Source of the DNA: Micromonospora okii
GTDB lineage: Bacteria; Actinomycetota; Actinomycetes; Mycobacteriales; Micromonosporaceae
Assembly (NCBI RefSeq): GCF_020884795.1
Contig: NZ_BBZF01000012.1
Location: 62,001 to 126,000, forward strand
DNA: 64,000 bases
Direction of reading: 5' to 3'
Position 1 is the stretch's first letter, and the number at the start of each line of letters is the position of its first letter. A program made the translations under genes and the position numbers. The notes below the pieces were generated by a model. The model saw nothing but the letters and a program-made list of their open reading frames with translations. It was not told where the DNA came from and ran no database searches. Positions 7,623 to 19,292 of the stretch are shown here, piece by piece.

Positions 7623-8655
7623 CCTTCTTCTGCCTGTGGCGCTCGCGGTGTTCCGCTTCGTCATTCACGAGAATCTGGGTGCGCACCTGTCGAACGGCAT
7701 CCCCCCGGTGAACTGTCGACGTGCCAGTCGTCTATTGCGTTGTTCCCCACGGCCCGCGGATATTCGTGCGAATTGCCGTGGCGGTCCATTGCCGGCGCTT
7801 TCCCCTAATTGCGGGAGGTGGCCGGTTCCGTCCGGGCGGCGGGCGCCCTGGCCGGGTGTCGGAAGTCGGCGTGAGAAGGCGGCCGTAGGTGCGGGCGCCC
7901 AGCGCGCCGGGTGCCCGCTCGCGGAGCCGGCACTCGCGTTGCCGGGGGCGAATCGCCTGCTCAACGGCATCGGGAAGGGGTGTCGAAGGCGATCCCGGGC
8001 GTCGGGCCTCGTCGCGCTCCGATATAGAGTGATGGTTTTCGATGAATTCCGGAAAGCGGGTTATCTGCAAGGAAAGCTAATTCTGTGAGAATTGCCCAAG
8101 GCAAGCAACTATTCCCCCCGTCAACAGTTCCCACACGGCTGGAAGCTGAGTCGATGGTATGCGCAGACATCCGGGTGGCGCAAGGATTGATTCATCTTGA
8201 GCTATCCTTCAGCAGAATTCGAGCGGGCCTCCGTTGGGCGGGTAGGGGTAGGCCCGCGCCGGGGCCGGTGACGGAAAGTAGCGCCGGGTGCCCGGCGACC
8301 GCATATTGGACGCCGCCGCAGCCCGCGGATTCCATGTCTGAATGCTGTCTCGACCATGGCGCGGGAGCGTGTCCGCAGGTAATGGGGGTCGGGCGGCGAG
8401 CGAATCGGAGAACATTTCAGCTCGCAAATACTCGCTGGTCGGTGGGTCCCCGCCCCGGCCGCGCCTTTCGGTGACGGCGGGGCCGCCCGACCTCCCGACC
8501 GTGCCCGCCGTGGACGGCCCCGGGGCGCGCCGACGGCGTACGGTGACGCGCGCCCCACGCTCTGCCCGGGGCTGACCCATGACTCAATCCGGGCGAGGCG
8601 GCATTGATCGGACAGTCAGCGTCCTCCGGCGACCCATCTGAGCCAAGACTCAGTC
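7623..8655. other. Long intergenic region upstream of the SARP gene
   Basis: About 1 kb without a convincing gene. Open frames here do not show actinomycete codon bias or family motifs. The part around 8020-8220 is richer in A/T than the flanking genes, as expected of a control region, and includes a lone TCGAGCG heptamer at 8219-8225. It could carry the SARP promoter and sites for higher regulators; no clear small RNA or remnant gene was recognised. Confidence 0.5.
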
Positions 8656-8684
8656 TGGAGCGGTCCTGGAGCGAGTTTCGAGCC
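8656..8684 (+). promoter_or_regulatory. Triple SARP-type heptamer array without an adjacent forward gene
   Basis: Three heptamers with exact 11-bp period on the plus strand: TGGAGCG (8656), TGGAGCG (8667), TCGAGCC (8678). This is the cleanest array in the window, yet the next gene on its right reads the other way and no -10-like hexamer lies 8 bp downstream. Confidence 0.45.
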
Positions 8685-8737
8685 GCCCCCCCGGTCGCCC
8701 CGGGGCCGGCCGCCGGCGACCGGCCGGCGACCGGGCC

Positions 8738-9634
8738 TCACACCGGGCCGGGCAGACCGTCGAGCAATTGCAGCAGATAGCGGCCGTACCCGCTCTTGAG
8801 CAGCGGCTCGGCCAGTTGGCGCAGCGCGTCGTCGTCGATGAGCCCGGCCCGCCACACGATCTCCTCCAGGCAGCCGACCTTCAGCCCCTGGCGCGCCTCC
8901 ATCACCCGGACGAACTCCGCGGCCTGCACCATGGACTCGAACGTGCCCGTGTCGAGCCAGGCGGTGCCCCGGGCGAGCACGGTGACCGACAACTCGTCCA
9001 TTCGCCGGTACGCCTCGTTGACCGCCGTGATCTCCAGTTCGCCCCGGTCGCTGGGCTTCAGCTCCTGCGCTATCCCGACGACCTTGTTGTCGTAGAAATA
9101 CAGCCCCGGCACCACGTACCGGGAGCGCGGCCGGGCCGGTTTCTCCTCGATCGACAGGACCCGGCCGGAGTCGTCGAATTCCACCACCCCGTACGCCTGC
9201 GGGTCGGCCACGGGATAGGCGAAGATCCGCGCCCCGTCCGCCGGTTGCGCGCGGGCCAACTGACGGCCCAGGCCGGGGCCGTAGAAGATGTTGTCGCCCA
9301 GAATGAGGGCGACGGGCCCGTCGCCGATGAAGCGTTCCCCGATCAGAAAGGACTGGGCGATTCCCGCCGGGCTCTCCTGCACCGCGTACTCCAGGCGCAG
9401 CCCGAACTGCCCGCCGTCGCCCAGCAGCCGCTGGAACTGCGCCCGGTCCTCCGGGGTGGTGATGACGAGGACCTCCCGGACGCCGGCCATCACGAGGGTG
9501 GAGAGCGGATAGTAGACCATCGGCTTGTCGAAGATCGGGATGAGTTGCTTGGAGACCCCCCGGGTGATCGGCCACATTCGGGTTCCCGTACCGCCGGCCA
9601 GCAGAATGCCCCGCAGGGCTTGCCCGTTCGGCAT
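8738..9634 (-). CDS. rfbA: Glucose-1-phosphate thymidylyltransferase
   Basis: Makes dTDP-glucose from glucose 1-phosphate and dTTP, the first step of the deoxysugar branch. 298 residues, family length. Nucleotide-binding motif [15 protein letters not shown], then [26 protein letters not shown] and [11 protein letters not shown] chose ATG 9634 because GAGGAGG lies 10 bases upstream; the open frame continues but encodes Arg-rich sequence. Divergent from rfbB, with SARP-type repeats facing both ways between them. Confidence 0.95.
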   Translation of the reverse strand: MPNGQALRGILLAGGTGTRMWPITRGVSKQLIPIFDKPMVYYPLSTLVMAGVREVLVITTPEDRAQFQRLLGDGGQFGLRLEYAVQESPAGIAQSFLIGERFIGDGPVALILGDNIFYGPGLGRQLARAQPADGARIFAYPVADPQAYGVVEFDDSGRVLSIEEKPARPRSRYVVPGLYFYDNKVVGIAQELKPSDRGELEITAVNEAYRRMDELSVTVLARGTAWLDTGTFESMVQAAEFVRVMEARQGLKVGCLEEIVWRAGLIDDDALRQLAEPLLKSGYGRYLLQLLDGLPGPV

Positions 9635-9741
9635 CTCTCGCAGACCTCCTCGTCGACTCGGCCCGCGCGCGGCGTCGCGGCCGGATCGCCCGGCCCGGCG
9701 CGCGTGCCCCCCGTCCACCATCGGCCGGTGACCTGGGGATC

Positions 9742-9759
9742 AGGTCGACACCGGGTCGA
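9742..9759 (-). promoter_or_regulatory. SARP-type repeats upstream of rfbA
   Basis: On the minus strand TCGACCC (9759-9753) and TCGACCT (9748-9742) lie 11 bp apart, about 110 bp before the rfbA start. The expected -10 position reads GGTCAC, a poor match, so the promoter itself is uncertain. Confidence 0.4.
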
Positions 9760-9798
9760 CGGCAGCGCCATCGGCCCGCCGGCCGGCGGGGACCGACT

Positions 9799-9830
9799 TC
9801 GACCCGACCTCGAGCCGCGTCGGCTAGCGT
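9799..9830 (+). promoter_or_regulatory. SARP-dependent promoter of rfbB, probably leaderless
   Basis: TCGACCC (9799-9805) and TCGAGCC (9810-9816) are 11 bp apart; exactly 8 bp later comes TAGCGT (9825-9830), a good -10. The ATG follows after only six bases, so transcription would start at or next to the initiation codon. Confidence 0.6.
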
Positions 9831-9836
9831 CGCGGC

Positions 9837-10835
9837 ATGGAGCACATGCTCGTCACCGGCGGCGCGGGGTTCATCGGCGCCAACTTCGTCCACCGGGCGC
9901 TGGCCGCGCGGCCGGGGCTGCGGCTCACCGTCCTCGACGCCCTCACCTACGCGGGAAACCGCGACAGCCTCGCCGGGGTGGCCGACCGGATCACCCTCGT
10001 CCACGGCGACGTGTGCGACGGAGACCTGGTCGACGCCCTCGTCCGGGACTGCGACACGGTGGTCCACTTCGCCGCCGAGTCCCACGTCGACAACTCCCTC
10101 CAGGACCCCACGCCCTTCCTGCGGACCAACGTCGAGGGCACGTTCGTGCTGCTGGAGGCGGTGCGCCGGCACGACCGACGGCTGCACCACGTCTCCACCG
10201 ACGAGGTGTTCGGCAGCCTGCCGCTGCGCGGCGACGAGGCGTTCACCGAGCAGACCCCGTACGACCCGTCCAGCCCGTACTCCGCCACCAAGGCGGCCTC
10301 GGACCTGCTCGTGCGGGCCTGGGCCCGGTCCTACGGGGTGCGGGCGACGCTGTCGAACTGCGCGAACAACTACGGGCCGTACCAGAACGTGGAGAAGTTC
10401 CTGCCCCGGCAGATCACCAACGTGCTGCGCGGGCAGCGGCCGAAGCTCTACGGCACCGGCGAGAACGTGCGGGAGTGGACCCACGTCGACGACCACAACG
10501 ACGCGGTGCTGCTGATCCTCGACGCCGGCCGGCTCGGCGAGACGTACCTGATCGGCTCCGGCGCGCAGTGGAGCAACCGGGCCCTGCTGGAGCTGACCCT
10601 GACGCTGCTCGGCCGCCCCGCCGACGACTTCGACCACGTGCCGGACCGGCCCGCCCACGACCTGCGCTACGCCTGCGACAGCGGCAAGATCCGCCGCGAG
10701 CTGGGCTGGCGGCCCCGCTGGGCGGACGTGCCGGACGGGCTGGCCGCCACCGTCGACTGGTACCGGCGCAACGAGTGGTGGTGGGGCCCGCAGAAGGCCG
10801 AGACCGAGGCCCGCTACGCGGCCATCGGGCGGTAG
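9837..10835 (+). CDS. rfbB: dTDP-glucose 4,6-dehydratase
   Basis: Converts dTDP-glucose to dTDP-4-keto-6-deoxyglucose, precursor of the cluster sugar. 332 residues, extended SDR fold with NAD motif [29 protein letters not shown], the catalytic YSATK tyrosine/lysine and NNYGPYQ. No ribosome site is visible and the ATG sits six bases after a -10-like TAGCGT, so the message is probably leaderless. Co-directional with the SDR gene, which has its own promoter. Confidence 0.95.
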   Translation: MEHMLVTGGAGFIGANFVHRALAARPGLRLTVLDALTYAGNRDSLAGVADRITLVHGDVCDGDLVDALVRDCDTVVHFAAESHVDNSLQDPTPFLRTNVEGTFVLLEAVRRHDRRLHHVSTDEVFGSLPLRGDEAFTEQTPYDPSSPYSATKAASDLLVRAWARSYGVRATLSNCANNYGPYQNVEKFLPRQITNVLRGQRPKLYGTGENVREWTHVDDHNDAVLLILDAGRLGETYLIGSGAQWSNRALLELTLTLLGRPADDFDHVPDRPAHDLRYACDSGKIRRELGWRPRWADVPDGLAATVDWYRRNEWWWGPQKAETEARYAAIGR

Positions 10836-10855
10836 ACCGGCGGCCCCAGCCAGCT

Positions 10856-10876
10856 TCGAGCGGCCGTTCCTACCGT
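10856..10876 (+). promoter_or_regulatory. SARP-type heptamer and -10 before the SDR gene
   Basis: TCGAGCG (10856-10862), exactly 8 bp, then TACCGT (10871-10876); the ATG at 10883 follows after six bases. The geometry is identical to the rfbB promoter. The heptamer 11 bp upstream (CCCAGCC) is degenerate. Confidence 0.55.
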
Positions 10877-10882
10877 GGGGCC

Positions 10883-11662
10883 ATGACTGACTCCAGCGCA
10901 ACGACAGAGCACGCCGACCCGCCCCGCGGCGTCGTGGTGACCGGCGGCGGAACGGGCATCGGACGGGCGACCGCGCACGCGTTCGCCGATCGGGGCGACC
11001 GGGTCCTGGTGGTGGGCCGCACGGAGAGCACCCTCGCGGAGACGGCGAAGGACCGCGACGGCATCACGTACCTCGCGGTCGACGTCACCGACCCCGCCGC
11101 GCCCGACGCGATCGTCGAGGCGGCCCTGCGTGACCTCGGCCGCGTCGACGTCCTGGTGAACAACGCCGCGACGGCGGGCTTCGACGCGATGGGCCACCTC
11201 GACCCGGCCACCGTCCGGGCCGAGGTGGCGACCAACCTGCTGGCGCCGATCCTGCTCACCCAGCGGGCCGTGGAGCCGCTCGCCGCCACCGGCGGCACCG
11301 TGGTCAACATCAGCTCCGCCGGGTCGCTCGGCCTGCGCGCCATGCCGGGCAGCTCCGTGTACGCGGCCACGAAGGTCGGGCTGGACGCGCTGACCCGGAC
11401 CTGGGCGGTGGAGCTGGCGCCCCGGGGCGTCCGGGTGGTGGGCATCGCGCCGGGGCTCATCGACACCGAGGTCGCCGTCCGGGCCGGCATGTCCCGGCAG
11501 GCGTACGACGAGTTCCTCGCCTCGATGCTGCCGCGCATCCCGTCGGGGCGGGTCGGCGTTGCCGAGGACATCGCCTGGTGGGTGGTGGCGCTCACCGAGC
11601 ACGGCGGCCGGTACGCCAACGGCATGGTGCTCGCCGTCGACGGGGCCCTCTCGGTCACCTGA
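10883..11662 (+). CDS. Short-chain dehydrogenase/reductase
   Basis: A 259-residue classical SDR: cofactor motif [17 protein letters not shown], catalytic Ser in NISSAGS, YAATKVG with catalytic Tyr and Lys, and a PG motif [11 protein letters not shown]. The Arg after the TGxxxGxG region (VVGRTES) suggests NADP(H). Its substrate is unknown; candidates are reduction of a polyketide ketone or of the two-carbon branch of the octose. Apparently leaderless from its own SARP-type promoter. The reading frame continues upstream, but the family N-terminus and promoter position fix the start. Confidence 0.88.
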   Translation: MTDSSATTEHADPPRGVVVTGGGTGIGRATAHAFADRGDRVLVVGRTESTLAETAKDRDGITYLAVDVTDPAAPDAIVEAALRDLGRVDVLVNNAATAGFDAMGHLDPATVRAEVATNLLAPILLTQRAVEPLAATGGTVVNISSAGSLGLRAMPGSSVYAATKVGLDALTRTWAVELAPRGVRVVGIAPGLIDTEVAVRAGMSRQAYDEFLASMLPRIPSGRVGVAEDIAWWVVALTEHGGRYANGMVLAVDGALSVT

Positions 11663-11687
11663 CCCCGCCCGGCACGCCCGGCACGAC

Positions 11688-11718
11688 GGAGGGCGCGACC
11701 CACGGGGTCGCGCCCTCC
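11688..11718. terminator. Bidirectional terminator hairpin
   Basis: Perfect 14-bp stem GGAGGGCGCGACCC / GGGTCGCGCCCTCC with a 3-base loop between the convergent SDR and aromatase genes. Confidence 0.75.
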
Positions 11719-11758
11719 TCGCGTCGCCGGTGGCGCTACGGCCGCAGTGCCGGTGGCG

Positions 11759-12718
11759 TCACGGCCGCACGGCCAGCCGCCGGCGCTCGGCGTACTCCTT
11801 GGCGGCGTGCATGGTGGCGGTGCTGTTGCGGCCCAGCGCCGTCCGCACGTACTTGCGGGCGTCGCCCAGGCTCGCGTCGGGGCCGAGCACCTCCGGCACC
11901 GCGTCCGGGATCAGCACCACCCGGTGCGTGGAGGTGACGATCGTGGCGTCCCCGTACGGCTCGACCATCCACTGCCCGGTGTGCACGGACATCAGGGCCG
12001 GGGTGCGCAACTGCTTGTAGACGATCCGCCGGTGCGGGAAGCACACCCGCACCGAACGGGTGGTGTGGGTCGAGCCGTCCGGGGTGCGGGTGTCCATCTC
12101 CAGCACCTGCAAGCCGGGGGTGTCCTCGGTCAGCTCCACCCGGGCCACGTGCGGCAGCCGACGGTCCCACTGGCCCGCCTCGTTGAGGAAGTCGTACACG
12201 TCGGCCGGGTCGCCGTCGACGTGCACCACGTCGTCGAAGGCGAGGAACCGGCCGTCGCCCTCGGCCGGCGACTCGACGGCGGCGCGCAGCGCGGCCAGCT
12301 CCGAGCGGCTGTTGCGGTCCACCGCCTGGTGGATCCACGCCGTGGCGGCGGGGTCGTCGCCGACGGCCCGGAAGTCGTGGGTGAGCCGGACCAGGCAGCG
12401 CCCGTCCCCGGCCGGCTCGATGATCCACTCGCCGCTCATCGTGGCGACCGGGGGCGCGGAGACCTCCTGGCGGAAGCTGACCCGCCGGGCCTGCGGGTCC
12501 AGGTCCCGGCGGGACGTCCAGCCCTTTACGGTGTCGTTGGCGGTGGCCCAGATCCGGATCACCTCCGAGGACTGGCCCCGCTCGACGTGCTCCACGTGCA
12601 CCGTCGGCGGGAAGACCAGCGGCCAGCGGCTGACGTCCACGACCAGGTCGTAGACGGCGCGGGCCGGGGCGGCGACGATCTCGCGGTGTTCGGTGTGTTC
12701 CGGGGGCGGCTGGCTCAC
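11759..12718 (-). CDS. Didomain aromatase/cyclase (type II PKS)
   Basis: Acts on the reduced poly-beta-ketone to close and aromatise the first ring. 319 residues made of two START/Bet v 1-like halves (about 1-150 and 155-310), each opening with a H(R/V)xVxxxxxxVYDxxxDVxxWP-type segment (VYDLVVDVSRWP and VYDFLNEAGQWD). Two-domain ARO/CYC enzymes usually accompany a C9 ketoreductase, which is the next gene upstream on the same strand, 37 bases away. GTG start preceded by GAGGAG. Confidence 0.9.
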   Translation of the reverse strand: MSQPPPEHTEHREIVAAPARAVYDLVVDVSRWPLVFPPTVHVEHVERGQSSEVIRIWATANDTVKGWTSRRDLDPQARRVSFRQEVSAPPVATMSGEWIIEPAGDGRCLVRLTHDFRAVGDDPAATAWIHQAVDRNSRSELAALRAAVESPAEGDGRFLAFDDVVHVDGDPADVYDFLNEAGQWDRRLPHVARVELTEDTPGLQVLEMDTRTPDGSTHTTRSVRVCFPHRRIVYKQLRTPALMSVHTGQWMVEPYGDATIVTSTHRVVLIPDAVPEVLGPDASLGDARKYVRTALGRNSTATMHAAKEYAERRRLAVRP

Positions 12719-12755
12719 GCGTCTCTCCTCAACGGGTCGGGCGGGTCGGGTCGGT

Positions 12756-13541
12756 TCAGTAGTTGCCGAGGCCGCCGCAGACGTTGAGCGCCTGGGCGGT
12801 GATCGAGGCGGCGGTGTCGGTGACCAGGTAGCCGACCAGCCCGGCCACCTCCTCCGGGGTGGAGTAGCGGCCGAGCGGGATCTTCGCCTCGAACCGCTGG
12901 AGCACGTCGTCGGTGGTGGTGTTCCAGAAGTCGGCGTACCCGTCGCGGACCCGCTGGGCCATCGGCGTCTCGACGTACCCGGGGCAGACCGCGTTGACGG
13001 TGATGCCGGTCTTCGCCAGCTCCAGGCCGAGGGCCTTGGTCAGGCCAACCACCCCGTGCTTCGAGGCCGAGTACGGCGCCCCGTAGATCACGCCCTGCTT
13101 GCCCCCGGTGGAGGCGATGTTCACCACCCGCCCCCAGCCGGCCTCCAGCATCCCGCCGGTGGTCAGCACCGCCCGGGTGACCCGGAAGACGCTGTTGAGG
13201 TTGGTCTCGATCACGTCGTCCCACAGCTCGTCGGTGATCTTCGCGGTCGCGCCGCCGCCGCTGCGCCCGGCGTTGTTGACCAGCACCCCGATCGGCCCCC
13301 AGGCGTCCACCGCCGCGCGCACCAGCGCGTCCACCTCCGCGCCGGAGCGGACGTCGCAGGCGCCGCCGCGCACCTGGAGGCCCTTGTCGCGCAGCGTCTC
13401 GGCGGTCCGCTCGACCGCCGCCGCGTCACGGGCGCAGATCCACACCCGGTGGCCCCGCTCGGCCAGCGCCGTCGTCACCGCGAGACCGATTCCGCTCGTC
13501 GCGCCGGTCACCAGCGCGACCGGACCGCTCTGCCCTGGCAT
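12756..13541 (-). CDS. Polyketide C9-type ketoreductase (ActIII-like)
   Basis: NADPH-dependent SDR that reduces one carbonyl of the nascent polyketide. 261 residues from ATG 13541, chosen because GAGGAGA lies 7 bases upstream (an in-frame ATG at 13556 has none). Motifs: TGATSGIGLAV, VNNAGRSGGG, ASTGGKQGV, YSASKHGVVG, CPGYVETPMA. The SGGG/GGKQGV/CPGYVETPM pattern is that of ActIII family enzymes. Transcribed with the aromatase from a SARP-type promoter in the divergent gap. Confidence 0.93.
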   Translation of the reverse strand: MPGQSGPVALVTGATSGIGLAVTTALAERGHRVWICARDAAAVERTAETLRDKGLQVRGGACDVRSGAEVDALVRAAVDAWGPIGVLVNNAGRSGGGATAKITDELWDDVIETNLNSVFRVTRAVLTTGGMLEAGWGRVVNIASTGGKQGVIYGAPYSASKHGVVGLTKALGLELAKTGITVNAVCPGYVETPMAQRVRDGYADFWNTTTDDVLQRFEAKIPLGRYSTPEEVAGLVGYLVTDTAASITAQALNVCGGLGNY

Positions 13542-13577
13542 CTCGTGTCTCCTCACGTCGGCTCACAGGTGCGGTCG

Positions 13578-13609
13578 AGCGTGCCAGCGGGCGCTCGAGG
13601 CTGCCTCGA
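13578..13609 (-). promoter_or_regulatory. SARP-type promoter of the ketoreductase-aromatase operon
   Basis: Minus strand: TCGAGGC (13609-13603) and TCGAGCG (13598-13592) 11 bp apart, then 8 bp, then CACGCT (13583-13578) in the -10 position. On the plus strand TCCAGCG (13631) and TCAAGGC (13642) show the same 11-bp period towards the PKS operon but without a clear -10. Confidence 0.5.
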
Positions 13610-13734
13610 CCGCCGGACGGCCCCGCGACTTCCAGCGAGGTTCAAGGCAGATGCGACCCGCCACGTCCACGGTCGACACCACGACCGCGGCATCCGCGGC
13701 TCGGCACCGTTCGGACGTGGGGAGTGTGTTGGAC

Positions 13735-14109
13735 ATGCGGGCAGGCGGACTCGATCCTGCGGAACGGGACGCGGTTGTCTTCGTCAACCGGTTCACCGTG
13801 CACGCCTCAGCGGAGGACTTTGAGCGGACCTTCTCCGAGACGTCGGAGTTCATGGCGAGCCAGCCGGGCTTCGTCGCGCACACCCTGGTCCGGCACCTGG
13901 AGAAGCCCGGCGCGTACGTCAACCTCGCGTACTGGCGCGACGAGGAGTCGTTCCGGCGGGCGCTGGCCCAGCCGGGGTTCGCCCCGCACGCCGCGGCGCT
14001 GCGGGCGCTGGCCACCAGCGACCCGAACCTGTACCGGCCGGCCCTGCACCGCGACGCGGCCCCCGCCGCCGGCGGAACCGGCCCCGGCCCGGGGCGGGAC
14101 ACCCGATGA
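13735..14109 (+). CDS. ABM-type anthrone-like monooxygenase
   Basis: A 124-residue cofactor-free monooxygenase of the antibiotic-biosynthesis (ActVA-Orf6/TcmH-like) fold: [20 protein letters not shown], a central [13 protein letters not shown] and [15 protein letters not shown]. Such enzymes oxidise anthrones to quinones with O2. Start ATG 13735 or GTG 13726; GGGGAG at 13719-13724 suits the GTG less well in spacing. Its stop overlaps the KSalpha start (ATGA), so it is coupled to the minimal PKS. Confidence 0.85.
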   Translation: MRAGGLDPAERDAVVFVNRFTVHASAEDFERTFSETSEFMASQPGFVAHTLVRHLEKPGAYVNLAYWRDEESFRRALAQPGFAPHAAALRALATSDPNLYRPALHRDAAPAAGGTGPGPGRDTR

Positions 14110-15374
14110 CCCGACGGGCCGTCATCACCGGCATCGGCGTGCTGGCCCCCAGCGCCAACGGCAAGAAGTCCTTCTGGGACCTGCTGGCCAGCGGCCGGAC
14201 CGCCACCCGCCGGATCTCGTTCTTCGACCCGGCCCCGTTCCGCTCCCAGGTGGCGGCGGAGTGCGACTTCGACCCGCTGCGCGACGGGCTGTCCCACCAG
14301 CAGGCCCGGCGGATGGACCGGGCCGCGCAGTTCGCGGTGGTCGGCGCGCGGGAGGGGCTGGCCGACAGCGGCCTGGACCTGGACGCCACCGACCCGACCC
14401 GGCGGGGCGTGGTGATCGGCAGCGCGGTGGGCTGCACCATGAGCCTGGAGCGCGAGTACGTCGTGGTCAGCGACGGCGGCGCGCGCTGGCTGGTCGACCA
14501 GGGCCACGCCGTGCCGCACCTGTTCGACTACCTGGTGCCCAGCTCGATCGCCCGGGAGGTCGCCTGGGAGGTGGGCGCGGAGGGGCCGGTCTCGCTGGTC
14601 TCCACCGGCTGCACCTCCGGGCTGGACGCCGTCGGCCGGGCCGCCGAGCTGGTGGTCGAGGGCGCCGCCGACGTGATGGTCTGCGGGGCCACCGACGCGC
14701 CGATCTCGCCGATCACCATGGCCTGCTTCGACGCGATCAAGGCGACGACCCCGCGCAACGACGACCCGGCGACCGCGTCGCGGCCGTTCGACCGCACCCG
14801 CAACGGGTTCGTCCTCGGCGAGGGGTGCGCGGTGTTCGTCCTGGAGGAGCTGGAGCACGCCCGCCGCCGGGGGGCGCGCCTCTACGCCGAGGTGGCCGGC
14901 TTCGCCTCGCGGGCCAACGCGTACCACATGACGGGGCTGCGGCCCGACGGCGTGGAGATGGCCGAGGCGATCCGGGCGGCGCTGGCGCGGGCCCGGACCG
15001 CGCCGGACGAGGTGGACTACGTCAACGCGCACGGCTCCGGCACCAAGCAGAACGACCGGCACGAGACGGCGGCGGTCAAGCGCAGCCTCGGCGCGCACGC
15101 GTACGCCACCCCGGTCAGCTCGATCAAGTCGATGATCGGCCACTCGCTCGGCGCCATCGGCTCGCTGGAGATCGCCGCCTGCGTGCTGGCCATGGAGAAC
15201 AACGTGGTGCCGCCGACGGCGAACCTGCACGAGCCCGACCCGGAGTGCGACCTGGACTACGTGCCGCTGCGGGCCCGCGAGCACCGGGTCGACACCGTGC
15301 TCAGCGTCGGCAGCGGCTTCGGCGGCTTCCAGACGGCGATGGTGCTGCGCCGGCCGGAGCGGAGCGCGGCGTGA
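14106..15374 (+). CDS. Type II PKS ketosynthase alpha (KSalpha)
   Basis: Condensing subunit of the minimal PKS. 422 residues; active-site Cys169 in [12 protein letters not shown], first His in [12 protein letters not shown], second in [11 protein letters not shown]. Forms a heterodimer with KSbeta, whose GTG start overlaps this stop by one codon-length (GTGA). No KSIII or acyltransferase is present in the window, so priming by acetate through malonyl decarboxylation is the default reading. Confidence 0.97.
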   Translation: MTRRAVITGIGVLAPSANGKKSFWDLLASGRTATRRISFFDPAPFRSQVAAECDFDPLRDGLSHQQARRMDRAAQFAVVGAREGLADSGLDLDATDPTRRGVVIGSAVGCTMSLEREYVVVSDGGARWLVDQGHAVPHLFDYLVPSSIAREVAWEVGAEGPVSLVSTGCTSGLDAVGRAAELVVEGAADVMVCGATDAPISPITMACFDAIKATTPRNDDPATASRPFDRTRNGFVLGEGCAVFVLEELEHARRRGARLYAEVAGFASRANAYHMTGLRPDGVEMAEAIRAALARARTAPDEVDYVNAHGSGTKQNDRHETAAVKRSLGAHAYATPVSSIKSMIGHSLGAIGSLEIAACVLAMENNVVPPTANLHEPDPECDLDYVPLRAREHRVDTVLSVGSGFGGFQTAMVLRRPERSAA

Positions 15375-16579
15375 CGGCGGCCCTGGTGACCGGGCTGGGC
15401 GTGATCAGCCCCGCCGGCCTCGACACGGAGACCCACTGGGCCAACACCCTCGCCGGCCGCTGCGCGATCGGGCCGCTCACCCGCTTCGACGCCTCCGGGT
15501 ACGCCAGCACACTGGCCGGGGAGGTGCCCGAGTTCGACCCGCGCGAGCACCTGCCGGGGCGGCTCGTCCCGCAGACCGACCACATGACCCGGCTGGCCCT
15601 GCTGGTGGCCGACGCCGCGCTCGCCGACACCGACGTGGACGTGGCGGCGCTGGGCGAGTTCGGGGTGGGCGTGGTGACCGCGAGCAGCGCCGGCGGCTTC
15701 GAGTTCGGCCACCGGGAGCTGGAGAAGCTGTGGAGCCGGGGGCCGGAGCACGTCAGCGCGTACCAGTCGTTCGCCTGGTTCTACGCGGTGAACACCGGCC
15801 AGATCTCCATCCGGCACGGGATGCGCGGGCCCAGCGGGGTGCTCGTGACCGAGCAGGCCGGCGGCCTCGACGCGCTCGGGCAGGCCCGCCGGCACGTGCG
15901 GGGCGAGCTGCCGATGATGGTCACCGGCGGGGTGGACGGCTGGCTGTGCCCGTGGGGCTGGGTGGCCCACCAGGCCAGCGGCTGCCTGAGCCGCAGCACC
16001 GACCCGGGCCGGGCGTACCTGCCCTTCTCGGCCGACGCCGCCGGCTACGTGCCGGGGGAGGGCGGCGCGCTCTTCGTCGTCGAGTCGGCCGAGTCCGCCC
16101 GCGCCCGCGGCGCCCGGCCCCGGTACGGCGTCGTCGCCGGCTACGCGGCCACCTTCGACCCGCCGCCCGGCTCCGGCCGGGAGCCCTCGCTGCGCCGGGC
16201 CATCGAGGCGGCGCTGGCCGACGCGCGTGTCGCCCCGGCCGACGTGGACGTCGTCTTCGCCGACGCGGTGGGCCTGCCCGAGCTGGACGCCGCCGAGGCG
16301 CGGGCGCTCGCGGCGGTGTTCGGCCCGTACGGCGTCCCGGTCACCGTGCCGAAGACCATGACCGGCCGGCTGGGGGCCGGCGGCGCGGCGCTCGACGTGG
16401 CCAACGCGCTGCTCAGCATCCGCGACGGCGTGCTGCCGCCGACGGTGAACGTGACCGGGCCGGCGCCCGGCCACGAGCTGGACCTGGTGACCACCGCCCG
16501 CGAGGCGCGGGTGCGCACCGCGCTGGTCGTGGCGCGCGGTCACGGCGGCTTCAACTCCGCCCTGGTCGTCACCGCCTGA
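15371..16579 (+). CDS. Type II PKS chain length factor (KSbeta)
   Basis: 402 residues, homologous to KSalpha but with Gln162 ([12 protein letters not shown]) in place of the active Cys, the hallmark of chain length factors. It sets polyketide length with KSalpha and can decarboxylate malonyl-ACP. GTG start overlaps the KSalpha stop. The open frame extends far upstream but only this part is homologous. Confidence 0.97.
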   Translation: MTAALVTGLGVISPAGLDTETHWANTLAGRCAIGPLTRFDASGYASTLAGEVPEFDPREHLPGRLVPQTDHMTRLALLVADAALADTDVDVAALGEFGVGVVTASSAGGFEFGHRELEKLWSRGPEHVSAYQSFAWFYAVNTGQISIRHGMRGPSGVLVTEQAGGLDALGQARRHVRGELPMMVTGGVDGWLCPWGWVAHQASGCLSRSTDPGRAYLPFSADAAGYVPGEGGALFVVESAESARARGARPRYGVVAGYAATFDPPPGSGREPSLRRAIEAALADARVAPADVDVVFADAVGLPELDAAEARALAAVFGPYGVPVTVPKTMTGRLGAGGAALDVANALLSIRDGVLPPTVNVTGPAPGHELDLVTTAREARVRTALVVARGHGGFNSALVVTA

Positions 16580-16607
16580 CGGCCCCGAACCCCTCGAAGG
16601 AGAAGAC

Positions 16608-16865
16608 ATGGCGACCCTCGATCTGCCGGTCCTGCGGGACATCCTGCGCGAGTGCGCGGGCGAGGACGACGCGGCCGACCTGGGCGGCGACATCCTCGAC
16701 GTGCCGTTCAGCGACCTCGGCTACGACTCGCTGGCCCTGCTGGAGACCGCCAGCGTGATCCAGCGCCGCTTCGGCGCGCGCCTCGCCGACGACGCCGTCA
16801 CCCAGGCGCAGACCCCCCGGGCGCTGCTCGACCTGACCAACCGGGCCATCGCCGGCGACGGCTGA
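16608..16865 (+). CDS. Type II PKS acyl carrier protein
   Basis: 85 residues; Ser41 in SDLGYDSLALLE is the phosphopantetheine site. GAAGGAG lies 5 bases before the ATG. Completes the KSalpha/KSbeta/ACP minimal PKS. Confidence 0.95.
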   Translation: MATLDLPVLRDILRECAGEDDAADLGGDILDVPFSDLGYDSLALLETASVIQRRFGARLADDAVTQAQTPRALLDLTNRAIAGDG

Positions 16866-16920
16866 CCCGACCCGACCGACCACCCGACCCACGACCCACG
16901 AGAGCCGAGGAGGCACCCGC

Positions 16921-19216
<2,296 letters not shown>

Positions 19217-19253
19217 CCCCTGCGGCCGGGACGCCGCGCCCCCGCGTATGTTG

Positions 19254-19270
19254 TATCGTACGGCATACGG
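19254..19270. promoter_or_regulatory. Shared TetR-type operator, copy A
   Basis: Minus-strand sequence CCGTATGCCGTACGATA, matching the 17-bp consensus CCGTAYGYNGTACGNTA, 22 bases before the TetR start. Partly palindromic core CGTAY-N3-GTACG. Implies autoregulation. Confidence 0.6.
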
Positions 19271-19292
19271 CAGCGCCGAGGATGGAGGGGCG

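Noticed and set aside
8085..8474. Possible small gene in the SARP upstream gap
   Set aside because: No ribosome site, no recognisable domain, atypical codon positions; treated as non-coding.
13631..13648. SARP promoter for the minimal PKS operon
   Set aside because: TCCAGCG and TCAAGGC have the right period but no -10-like hexamer 8 bp downstream; noted only as possible heptamers.
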